The notes beneath the pieces are model-generated. The model was not told the origin of the DNA and made no database searches. It worked only from the letters and a program-made list of their open reading frames with translations. Shown here in pieces: positions 15,316-22,805 of a stretch of 45,195 nucleotides of DNA. The position numbers and the translations under genes are program-made. Source of the DNA: Methylosinus sp. Ce-a6 (GTDB lineage: Bacteria > Pseudomonadota > Alphaproteobacteria > Rhizobiales > Beijerinckiaceae); NCBI RefSeq assembly GCF_009811655.1, contig NZ_BGJX01000029.1, positions 1-45,195 of the forward strand, written 5' to 3'. The number at the start of each line of letters is the position of its first letter. Position 1 is the first letter of the stretch.

Positions 15316-15855
15316 TCAATCCGCCGCGCGCGTCTCGACGCGGCGATTGGCCGGGTCGAGCGGATCATTCGCCTTCGGCCGCGATTTTCCATAGCCCTGA
15401 GCGTCGAGGCGCGCCGGGTCGATTCCGGCCGAGACCAGATAGTTGCGCACGGATTCGGCGCGGCGCTGCGACAAGCGCAGATTGATGTCGTCGCGCCCGC
15501 GCCCATCCGTGTGTCCGTCGACATGGAAACGGCGCGCGGCGAGCGCCGGATCGGCGAGCGCCTTCACGAATTCATCCAGATTGTTTCGCGCGGCCGGGGT
15601 CAAACGGTCGGAGCCGAGCTCGAATGTCACTTCGAGGTTGAAAGCCTCCGTCCCGGCCTTCGCCGGCGCCGCCTCGCCGCAACCAGCTCCGTCGATGCAG
15701 AGCGATCGCGACGCGCCGAAGGACGGCTCGGAGGAGAAACGCCGAACGATATCCGATGCGGAATAGGCCGGCGCGTCCTCGGCCCGGCACTTTGTCCACG
15801 ACGGGAAGGCCGCGGCGAGCGACAGAACGAGAGCGAGATGGAGCGTGCGTCGCAA
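15316..15855 (-). CDS. Exported OmpA-like peptidoglycan-binding protein
   Basis: 179 residues. A signal peptide (LRRTLHLALVLSLAAAF then cleavage near CRAEDA) precedes a C-terminal OmpA/MotB domain with VTFELGSDRLTPAARNNLDE and HVDGHTDGRGRDDINLRLSQ. Asp and Arg in that motif bind diaminopimelate of peptidoglycan. I start at TTG 15855, with GAGG 8 bases upstream and the signal peptide immediately after; no ATG fits. It opens the leftward T6SS operon, 6 bases ahead of tssA, and probably helps anchor the apparatus to the wall alongside the OmpA domain of TssL. No lipobox is clear at the N-terminus. Confidence 0.82.
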   Translation of the reverse strand: MRRTLHLALVLSLAAAFPSWTKCRAEDAPAYSASDIVRRFSSEPSFGASRSLCIDGAGCGEAAPAKAGTEAFNLEVTFELGSDRLTPAARNNLDEFVKALADPALAARRFHVDGHTDGRGRDDINLRLSQRRAESVRNYLVSAGIDPARLDAQGYGKSRPKANDPLDPANRRVETRAAD

Positions 15856-15886
15856 TATGTCGTCCTCGTCGCGAAAATAGCGCTCG

Positions 15887-15915
15887 ACACTATTTTTGTC
15901 GTTACGTATCGTCAA
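15887..15915 (-). promoter_or_regulatory. Candidate sigma70-type promoter for the leftward T6SS operon
   Basis: In the 108-base divergent gap, the minus strand shows TTGACG (15915-15910), a 17-base spacer and TAGTGT (15892-15887), 32 bases before the TTG start of the OmpA-like gene. The match is good at -35 and moderate at -10. A short CGACA/TGTCG inverted pair (15885-15901) overlaps the -10. I found no convincing promoter for vgrG on the plus strand and no sigma54 boxes. Confidence 0.4.
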
Positions 15916-15963
15916 GGGCTTGCCCGTTTCGCTTTCTAGGTCGTCTCGAGCTTTGGACGCACG

Positions 15964-17799
15964 ATGGCTGATAATTTGATTCAGGAAGGCCGCATCGCCG
16001 TTTTGTCCACGCCTTTGGGGAAGGACAGGCTGGCGATCACCGCGCTGGACGCCACGGAAGGGCTGAGCGAGCTTTTCGAGTTTCGCGTCGAGGCCGTGAG
16101 CGCCGACGCGAACATCGATTTCGATCGGCTGCTCGGCTGCGAATGCGCCGTCTCGCTGTCGCTGCTCGATCGGCCGAAGCGCTTCTTCAGCGGCGTGGCG
16201 GCGGAGGCGCAGGCGACCGGCTCGTTCGAGGATCTCTTCGTCTATCGTCTCGTTCTGCGGCCGGCCCTCTGGCTGCTGACGCGCACGACCAATTGTCGGA
16301 TCTTCCATCGCAAGACGGCGCTCGCGATCGTCACCGACGTGCTCGGCGAGCGCAATGTCTCGATAGAGAACGCCACCAAGCGCAGCTATCCCGAGCTCGA
16401 CTATTGCGTGCAATATCGCGAGACCGATTTCGATTTCGTCTCGCGCCTCATGGAGCAGCACGGAATCTATTACTACTTCAAGCATTCGGACGGCGCCCAT
16501 AAGCTCGTTCTCGCCGATTCGCGCTCCTCGCACGAGCCGATCGCGGGCGGGGCCTCCATTGCTTTCGCCAATGCGCTCGCCGGGCTCACGCAGCAGGAGC
16601 AGGCGCTGCATTCCTGGTCCTCGGAGCGCCGTTTCCGCACCGGCAAGATCGAATTGCGGGATTATGCGTTTCGCGAGCCGGGCGCCAATCTCAAGACCAA
16701 TGCGCAAGGCTCCGAGCGCTATGCGAAGGCGACCGCCTTCGAATATTATGACTATCCGGGCAAATATGAGAAGACGAACGACGGCCGCCTCTATGCCGAT
16801 GCGCGGCTCGAAGCGGAGCAGGCGATCGACTACCGCCGCTACGCCTCCGGCGAGGCGGCCAATCTCTTTCCGGGCGGCCTCGCCAAGCTCGACCGCCATC
16901 CGGCGGAGGCGGAGAACAAGCAATATCTCGTCGTCCGCTGCGCGCATCATTTCGCCGACGAGGCCTTTCGCGCCGCCGCCGCGCTCGGCGGGGGGCGGCC
17001 CTATCTCGGCAATTACGAGCTGCAGCCCGCCGACCGCGTCTTTCGCGCGCCGATCGTCACGCCGCGCCCCCTCGTCCACGGGCCGCAGACCGCCAAGGTC
17101 GTCGCGCGCGGCAAGGACGCCGACAGCGAGGAGATCGACACCGATCCCGACGGCCATGGGATGATCAAGGTCCGCTTTCATTGGGATCGCGAGGACAAGC
17201 GATCCTGCTGGATGCGGGTCGCGCAGCTCTGGTCCGGCCCCGGCTGGGGCGCGCAGTTCATTCCGCGCATCGGCATGGAGGTGGTCGTCGAATTTCTGGA
17301 GGGCGACCCGGACAAGCCCATCGTCGTCGGCGCGGTCTACAATGGCGGCAACAAATTCCCCTATAAGCTACCGGACAATAATACGCAGTCCGGCTTGAAG
17401 TCAGACTCCTCGAAAGGCCATGGCGGCTACAATGAGCTCATGTTCGAGGACAAGAAGGACGGCGAGAAGATCCGCATGCACGCCGAGAAAGATCACGAAG
17501 TGGTGATCCGCAATTCCGAAACCGTCGAGATCGGCGAGAATTTCTCCGGCGGCGGCGCCTCGCGCAAGACGACGCTGAAGCAGGGCGGCGACGAGCTGAC
17601 GCTACAGTCCGGCTCGCGCTCGGCGACGATCCATGGCGGCAAGGACACGACGACCGTCGATCAGAGCATAAAGATCGAATCGCTCGGCGATACGATCACG
17701 CTGACGACGGGCGCGAGCTCGATCAAGCTCACGCCGAGCAAGATCGAGATCAGCTCGACGATGATCGCGCTGTCCGCCGCCAAGATCGATTTGAACTGA
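15964..17799 (+). CDS. vgrG: T6SS spike protein VgrG (TssI)
   Basis: 611 residues, the trimeric spike that caps the Hcp tube and punctures targets. The N-terminal gp27-like part has FEFRVEAVS, HRKTALAIVTDVLGE, YPELDYCVQYRETDFDFVSR and LMEQHGIYYYFKH, all VgrG hallmarks. The gp5-like OB fold at about 395-470 has DGHGMIKVRFHWDRE and GWGAQFIPRIGMEVVVEFLE. The C-terminus is a Thr/Ser/Ile-rich beta-helix ending at IALSAAKIDLN. There is no toxin extension, so cargo must bind VgrG, Hcp or an adaptor. It opens the rightward operon. A PAAR gene, expected to sharpen the spike, is not found nearby. Confidence 0.96.
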   Translation: MADNLIQEGRIAVLSTPLGKDRLAITALDATEGLSELFEFRVEAVSADANIDFDRLLGCECAVSLSLLDRPKRFFSGVAAEAQATGSFEDLFVYRLVLRPALWLLTRTTNCRIFHRKTALAIVTDVLGERNVSIENATKRSYPELDYCVQYRETDFDFVSRLMEQHGIYYYFKHSDGAHKLVLADSRSSHEPIAGGASIAFANALAGLTQQEQALHSWSSERRFRTGKIELRDYAFREPGANLKTNAQGSERYAKATAFEYYDYPGKYEKTNDGRLYADARLEAEQAIDYRRYASGEAANLFPGGLAKLDRHPAEAENKQYLVVRCAHHFADEAFRAAAALGGGRPYLGNYELQPADRVFRAPIVTPRPLVHGPQTAKVVARGKDADSEEIDTDPDGHGMIKVRFHWDREDKRSCWMRVAQLWSGPGWGAQFIPRIGMEVVVEFLEGDPDKPIVVGAVYNGGNKFPYKLPDNNTQSGLKSDSSKGHGGYNELMFEDKKDGEKIRMHAEKDHEVVIRNSETVEIGENFSGGGASRKTTLKQGGDELTLQSGSRSATIHGGKDTTTVDQSIKIESLGDTITLTTGASSIKLTPSKIEISSTMIALSAAKIDLN

Positions 17800-17811
17800 A
17801 GGGGGGAGCCC

Positions 17812-18381
17812 GTGACCGCGTCGAGCCGGATTCGCTTCGCCACGGTGCGCGACCTCTATGCCGCCTTTCCCACGGCGGAGGTCGATGTCGGCGTGGAGTG
17901 TTGCGACGAGCCCTCCGCCGATTTCATCTCGCGGCTCGCGAAGGAGGGAGAGAGGCGCGCGGCTTTGTCCTATTGCGCCTATCTTCTCGCCCGCCGCGAG
18001 GCGGTGTGGTGGGCCGCCCGCTGCGTGCGTCAGACCACGCCGCTGGAAGACGCCGTCTCGCTGCGCTGCCTGCAGGCGGCGGACGAATGGGTGACCGAGC
18101 CGAGCGAGGCGCGGCGGCGGCGCGCGCTGGAGGAGGCCGGGCAGACGAAGAAATCGCTCGCCGCGGCCTGGGTCGCACAGGCGGCGGGATGGTCGGGCGG
18201 CAATGTCTCGCCCGATCCGGCTTTTTATCTCGAGTCGCCGCCGCAGGCCACGGCGCAGGCGGCGCGCGGCGCCGTGCTCATCGCGCTCGGCGGCATTGCG
18301 TCCGATCGCCGCGACGCCGCGCAGCTCGAATGGATCGAGACGGCGCTGCGTTGCGCCATCGGCGCGTCCGGCCAGTCGTGA
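17812..18381 (+). CDS. T6SS-associated DUF6931-like protein
   Basis: 189 residues from GTG 17812, chosen because a GGGGGAG site lies 3 to 5 bases upstream. Soluble and helical, no signal peptide. Notable segments are ISRLAKEGERRAALSYCAYL, REAVWWAARCVR and SLAAAWVAQAAGWSGGNVSP. The pattern is like small proteins found between vgrG and the FHA gene in other alphaproteobacterial T6SS loci, which I recall as DUF6931. Function unknown. Its place directly after vgrG suggests a spike- or effector-loading adaptor, but that is inference. The downstream tagH starts 46 bases later. Confidence 0.75.
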   Translation: MTASSRIRFATVRDLYAAFPTAEVDVGVECCDEPSADFISRLAKEGERRAALSYCAYLLARREAVWWAARCVRQTTPLEDAVSLRCLQAADEWVTEPSEARRRRALEEAGQTKKSLAAAWVAQAAGWSGGNVSPDPAFYLESPPQATAQAARGAVLIALGGIASDRRDAAQLEWIETALRCAIGASGQS

Positions 18382-18427
18382 CGCTGCGCGGCGCGGGCGC
18401 GCGGCCCGCAGGGGGAGCCATCGGGTC

Positions 18428-19813
18428 ATGCGCCTGACATTGACGATCGAGAATTTCAGCCGGCGGCCGGACGGCGGCCCGCTGACCTATGTCGCGGAGG
18501 GCCGGCGCAGCGTCGACATCGGCCGCAATCAGCATCTCGACTGGTGCCTGCCGGACGAGAACCACTTCATCTCGGGACGTCATTGCGAGATCGCGCCGCG
18601 CGACGGCGGCTATTATCTCACCGACGTCTCGATGAACGGCACTTTCGTCAATCATCCGGACAATCGCGTCCAATCGCCCCATCGGCTGCATGACGGCGAC
18701 CGGCTCTATATCGGCGACTATGTGGTTCTGGTTCATGTGGAGGGCGACGCGCCGGCGGTCGAGGCGGCCGTCGTCTCGGCGACGCAGCCGACGGCCGCCT
18801 ATGACGATTTCTGGAGCGCCTCCGATCCGGCGCCGCCGCCCATCGATCCGCGGTCGCTCGATCCGCGGCGGCTGGAGCCGACGCCGCATGTCGATTGGAT
18901 CGACCATGTCGCCGACGTTCCGACGCCCGTGGCGCCGACGCCGCGGCGGCCCACGGCCGAGCCCGCCTCGATCTGGGGCCCGGCTCCGGCCGCTCCCGCG
19001 CCGAGCCCCGCGCCCGCGCCTCCCGCCGGCGACATATGGGGCGCGTCGCCGCCGCCCGCGCCGGCGATGCGCGAGACAATGGCGGCGCCCGTCGCCGACT
19101 GGGCGTCGCCTCCTCCTCCCCCTGCTGCTCCTCCTGCTCCGGCGGCTGCCGCTTCGCCTGCATTCGCCGATCCGCCTGCGCCCGCCGCGCCGCCGCCGGT
19201 CGCTCCTGCCGCATCCGGCGCAGACGACGCTTTTGCTGAATTTTTGGCGGGCTTTTCACGCGCGCTCGGCGCGCCGGGGGAGACATTCGCCGGCGCGAGC
19301 CCGGCGCAATTGGGCGAGCAGCTCGGCGCGCTGACGCGCCTTCTCGCCGAGGAGACGCGGCAATTGCTGCGCGCCCGCGCCGAGGCCAAGCGGCTCACGC
19401 GCAGCGCCAGTCACACCATCATCGAGGCGCAGGGCAATAATCCGCTGAAATTCGCGCCGACGACGGAAGAGGCGCTGCGCATCGTCCTCGGGGCCCCGCG
19501 GCCGGGCTATCTCTCCGCCTATCCGGCTTTCGCCCAGGCCTTCGTCGATGTGAAGGCGCATGAGCTGCGGACCTATGCGGCCATGCAGGAGGCGGTTCGC
19601 ATGTTGAGCGGCGGACTCGATCCCGCCGGCATAGAGAAGAGCGCGTCCAAGGACGCCGGGCTCGCCTCGCTCGTCGGCTCGCGCAAGGCGCGGTTGTGGG
19701 ATCGCTATGTCGAGCGCTGGGAGGCGATGAGCCCGCGCTCCGGCGACAAGCTCGTCGACGCCTTCATGCGCAATTTCGCCGACTGCTACGATCGGGCCGA
19801 CGCCCAGAAATAG
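18428..19813 (+). CDS. tagH: T6SS FHA-domain protein TagH (Fha)
   Basis: 461 residues. The N-terminal FHA domain binds phosphothreonine: GRN (Gly32-Arg33), ISGRHCEI (Ser49, Arg51, His52) and NGT (70-72) are the conserved binding residues. Residues about 110-265 are a Pro/Ala-rich flexible linker. The C-terminal region (about 270-461) matches T6SS TagH proteins: DDAFAEFLAGFSRALG, GALTRLLAEETRQLLRARA, NNPLKFAPTTEEAL and AYPAFAQAFVDVKAHELRTY. In Agrobacterium the homologue binds PpkA-phosphorylated TssL to switch secretion on. Start ATG 18428 has GGGGGAG about 11 bases upstream. Its TAG stop lies inside an intergenic repeat element. Confidence 0.93.
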   Translation: MRLTLTIENFSRRPDGGPLTYVAEGRRSVDIGRNQHLDWCLPDENHFISGRHCEIAPRDGGYYLTDVSMNGTFVNHPDNRVQSPHRLHDGDRLYIGDYVVLVHVEGDAPAVEAAVVSATQPTAAYDDFWSASDPAPPPIDPRSLDPRRLEPTPHVDWIDHVADVPTPVAPTPRRPTAEPASIWGPAPAAPAPSPAPAPPAGDIWGASPPPAPAMRETMAAPVADWASPPPPPAAPPAPAAAASPAFADPPAPAAPPPVAPAASGADDAFAEFLAGFSRALGAPGETFAGASPAQLGEQLGALTRLLAEETRQLLRARAEAKRLTRSASHTIIEAQGNNPLKFAPTTEEALRIVLGAPRPGYLSAYPAFAQAFVDVKAHELRTYAAMQEAVRMLSGGLDPAGIEKSASKDAGLASLVGSRKARLWDRYVERWEAMSPRSGDKLVDAFMRNFADCYDRADAQK

Positions 19814-19914
19814 AGCGTTTCCAGCCGAAGTGGACGCCGGTTCGGCGTTGGAAACGCGTCAAAACAAAAGTTTAGAGTCTTTCCGTGTTTCATCGAAACA
19901 CGGAAAGACTCGAG
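19809..19914 (+). repeat. Two-hairpin intergenic repeat, copy 1
   Basis: This 106-base unit is about 90 percent or more identical to the reverse complement of 36277-36382. It holds two hairpins. GCGTTTCCAGCCGAA... folds with the later ...TTCGGCGTTGGAAACGC, and GAGTCTTTCCGTGTTTC pairs with GAAACACGGAAAGACTC. The two are joined by GTCAAAACAAAAG. It overlaps the tagH stop codon and fills the gap before tssK, so it is transcribed within the operon. It ends 18 bases before the tssK start. Confidence 0.88.
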
Positions 19915-19932
19915 AAATCACGGGGGGAGCAA

Positions 19933-21273
19933 ATGTCTTGGCGCAGCAAGGTGGTGTGGAGCGAAGGCCTGTTCCTGCGCCCGCACCACTTCCAGCAAAG
20001 CGACCGCTATCTCGAATGGGTGACGACGGCCCGCACGCGCAATCTCGCGCCCTTCTCCTGGGGCTTCTCCCGCCTCGACATCGACCATGGCCTCGCCCAG
20101 CGCGGCAAATTCGGGCTCGAGGCCGCCTGGGGCGTGATGCAGGACGGCACGCCCTTTCAGCTCGAGGGCAAGGAGGAATTGCCCGAGCCCCTGCCGATCG
20201 ACGACAAGATCGCCAATCGCATCGTCTGGCTCGCCTTTCCGGAAGCCTCGCCCAACACGCGCGAGGTGGCGCGGCGCGGCGGCGCCTCGGCGAGCCGCTA
20301 TTTCCACGCCTCCGAGACCTTCATCGATTCGACCTCCGAGCTGCGCAGCGAGGAGGAGATCGAGGTCGCGCATCCGCGCATGGAGCTGCATCTCGAGAGC
20401 GAGCGCAAGCGCGGCTACGGCAACCTTCCCGTCGCGCGCATCGTGAAGCTCGAGAATGGCGCGGTCCTGCTCGATCCGGAATTCGCGCCCACCGTGCTCG
20501 TCTGCCGCGCGCATGACGTCGTCGTCGGCTGGCTCAACCGCGTCATCGGCTGGATCGAGAACAAGCTCGAGGCGCTCGCGCGCTACGCCGCCGATCCGAC
20601 CGCGGGCGGCGGCCTGCAGAATCGCGACTACATGCTGTTGCAGGTGCTCAACCGGGCGATCCCCGCGCTGCAGCATTTCGAGCATACGGCGAATCATCTG
20701 CATCCGGAGCGGCTCTATGTCTTCCTCGTCGCGCTCGCCGGCGAGCTCGCCACTTTCTGCGCGGCCGACCGCCGCGCGCCGAGCTATCGCGCCTACGACC
20801 ACGACAATCTGAAGGCGACATTCGAGCCGGTGCTGCGCGATCTGCAGGATTTTCTCAGCAAGGACGCCGACCATCGCGCCATTCGCCTCGAGCTCCAGCA
20901 GCTCGCGCCGAATGCGTTCAAATCGCCGATCAGAGATCGCTCGCTGTTCCAGAACGCCTCCTTCTATCTCGAAGTGTCGTCGCGCCGTCCGCTCACCGAG
21001 ATTCAGATGCAATTCCCCAATCTGCTGAAGCTCGGTCCGGACACGCGCATGAACGAGATCGTGCATTACAATCTGCCCGGCGTGCCGCTCGTGCATCGGC
21101 CCTCGCCGCCGCCGCAAGTCCGCGCGCTCGGCGACCATGTCTATTTCTACATCGACAAGAAGAGCCCGCTCTGGCCCGAGTTCAGCGTCGCCGCCGCGAT
21201 CGGCCTGCATTTCTCGGGCGATTGGCCGGACCTCGAGCTCGAGCTCTGGGCCATTCGGGAGGATAAGAGATGA
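19933..21273 (+). CDS. tssK: T6SS baseplate-membrane linker TssK
   Basis: 446 residues, TssK/ImpJ/VasE family, the trimeric adaptor joining the baseplate to TssM/TssL. The N-terminus VVWSEGLFLRPHHFQQSDRY is diagnostic. Others are YLLQVLNR-type (here YMLLQVLNRAIPALQHF), HPERLYVFLVALAGELATF, YDHDNLKATFEPVLRDLQ, and the C-terminal YFYIDKKSPLWPEF. Start at ATG 19933 with GGGGGGAG closely upstream; the earlier in-frame ATG at 19885 lies inside the intergenic repeat and has no ribosome binding site. Overlaps tssL by 4 bases (ATGA). Confidence 0.96.
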   Translation: MSWRSKVVWSEGLFLRPHHFQQSDRYLEWVTTARTRNLAPFSWGFSRLDIDHGLAQRGKFGLEAAWGVMQDGTPFQLEGKEELPEPLPIDDKIANRIVWLAFPEASPNTREVARRGGASASRYFHASETFIDSTSELRSEEEIEVAHPRMELHLESERKRGYGNLPVARIVKLENGAVLLDPEFAPTVLVCRAHDVVVGWLNRVIGWIENKLEALARYAADPTAGGGLQNRDYMLLQVLNRAIPALQHFEHTANHLHPERLYVFLVALAGELATFCAADRRAPSYRAYDHDNLKATFEPVLRDLQDFLSKDADHRAIRLELQQLAPNAFKSPIRDRSLFQNASFYLEVSSRRPLTEIQMQFPNLLKLGPDTRMNEIVHYNLPGVPLVHRPSPPPQVRALGDHVYFYIDKKSPLWPEFSVAAAIGLHFSGDWPDLELELWAIREDKR

Positions 21274-22793
21274 GCGACAAGGGCAATCCTTTTGGTCCCC
21301 CGGGCGGCGATCGCACCGTGTTCCAGCCCAATCCGGGCGGGCGCCGTCCGCCGCCGCGCCCGGCCGCGCCGCCCGCTCCTCCGCCCGCTTTTGCGCCGCC
21401 GCCCGGCTACACGCCGCAGACGGCCCCGGCCTATGCGCCGCAGCCCGACTTCGGCGCGCCGCGCCCGGCCGAAAATCCTTACGGCCAATTCGCGCCCTCG
21501 CCTTTCGAGACGGCGAGCCCGCCGCGCGCGCCGGCGCCCGACGCCTGGGTGACGGGCCGCGCGCAGCAGCCGGCCGCGGCGCCCTTGCAGCGCGCCGAGG
21601 ATCTGGATTTCGACGAGCTCGTCGCCCAGCATCAAAATCCGATCCTGCGCGCCGCCGGACCGCTGCTGCATCTGCTCGGGCGGCTGCGCGTCGCGGCGCT
21701 CAGCGCCGATCTCGAGAGCCTGCTGGAGCAGGTCGCCGCCGCCGTCGCCTTTTTCGACAAGGATATTCGCAGCGCCGGCGTCACGCCGGAGCAGGCCAAT
21801 GTCGCCAAATATCTCCTTTGCGCGACGGCCGACGACATCGTGCAGAACATTCCCACCGACGACCGCCATTTGTGGACGCGCTACAGCATGACCTCGCGCT
21901 TCTTCGGCGAGCGTCTCGGCGGCGTGAATTTCTTCAAGCAGCTCGAATGGCTGCAACGCGATCCGGGCGCCAATTTCGCCGTGCTGGAATTGCAGCATGT
22001 CTGTCTCGCGCTCGGCTTTCAGGGCCAATATCGCGCGGCCGAGGGCGGCCCCAATCAGCTGCAATACATCCAGCGCAACCTCTATGAGCTGCTGCGCCGC
22101 GTGCGGCCCAAGCAAGTGCTCGATCTCTCGCCGCGCTGGCGCGGCCAGGCGCTGCCGCTCGGGCGCAGGGGCTTCGTGCTGCCGGTCTGGATCGCCGCGG
22201 CGGTCGCGGCGCTGCTGCTTTTCGGCGTCTTCATCGGCCTGCGCGCCAAGCTCGGCGGCGTCGGCGAAGCGGTCGCCGAGGAGATCGAGACGCTGCATCC
22301 GTCCAGCAAGATCGCGCTGCAGGAGCGGCTCAATCTGCCGCGCGTGGAGCCGCCGCCGAAACCCTCCGTGCAATGCAAGCGCATCGGCGAGCAGGTGGGC
22401 GACGGCGTCAGCGTCACCTGCAACGGCAAATGGGTGCAGATCAAGGTCGGCGACGCGGTGCTGTTCCAGTCCGGCAAGGCGACGGTGCTGCCGCAATTCT
22501 CGCCCATCGCCGAGCGCATCGCGCGCGCCATAGACGGCGAGACCGGGCCGATCAAGGTGATCGGCCACACCGACAATCAGCCCTTGAGCCCGCTCAATCC
22601 CTTCCGCGACAATCAGCGCCTGTCGGAGGAGCGCGCGCGCGCCGTCGCGGCTCTGCTGCGGCCGCGGCTGAAAGATCCCTCGCGCGTCTCGGAGGCCGGC
22701 CGCGGCCCCTCCGAGCCGATCGCCGACAACGCCAATGAAGCCGGACGGCGCCTCAACCGGCGCGTCGAAGTGCTCGTCAGCCGCATAGACTGA
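21270..22793 (+). CDS. tssL: T6SS membrane anchor TssL with OmpA domain
   Basis: 507 residues. Residues 1-105 are a Pro/Ala-rich cytoplasmic tail holding DRTVFQPNPGGRR with Thr16. The DotU/IcmH domain (about 110-290) has ILRAAGPLLHLLGRLR, YLLCATADDIVQ and GGVNFFKQLEWLQRDPG. One membrane helix at about 300-322 (LPVWIAAAVAALLLFGVF) is followed by a periplasmic OmpA/MotB domain with IKVIGHTDNQPLSP and NQRLSEERARAVAALL near the C-terminus. It is thus an evolved TssL that binds peptidoglycan itself. In Agrobacterium TssL is the PpkA target that recruits Fha. Thr16 here is a candidate site (inference). Confidence 0.95.
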   Translation: MSDKGNPFGPPGGDRTVFQPNPGGRRPPPRPAAPPAPPPAFAPPPGYTPQTAPAYAPQPDFGAPRPAENPYGQFAPSPFETASPPRAPAPDAWVTGRAQQPAAAPLQRAEDLDFDELVAQHQNPILRAAGPLLHLLGRLRVAALSADLESLLEQVAAAVAFFDKDIRSAGVTPEQANVAKYLLCATADDIVQNIPTDDRHLWTRYSMTSRFFGERLGGVNFFKQLEWLQRDPGANFAVLELQHVCLALGFQGQYRAAEGGPNQLQYIQRNLYELLRRVRPKQVLDLSPRWRGQALPLGRRGFVLPVWIAAAVAALLLFGVFIGLRAKLGGVGEAVAEEIETLHPSSKIALQERLNLPRVEPPPKPSVQCKRIGEQVGDGVSVTCNGKWVQIKVGDAVLFQSGKATVLPQFSPIAERIARAIDGETGPIKVIGHTDNQPLSPLNPFRDNQRLSEERARAVAALLRPRLKDPSRVSEAGRGPSEPIADNANEAGRRLNRRVEVLVSRID

Positions 22794-22805
22794 GGATTTT
22801 TCCCA

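Noticed and set aside
15856..15963. Sigma54 (-24/-12) promoter in the divergent T6SS gap
   Set aside because: No TGGCAC-N5-TTGC arrangement on either strand; only a sigma70-like pair was found.
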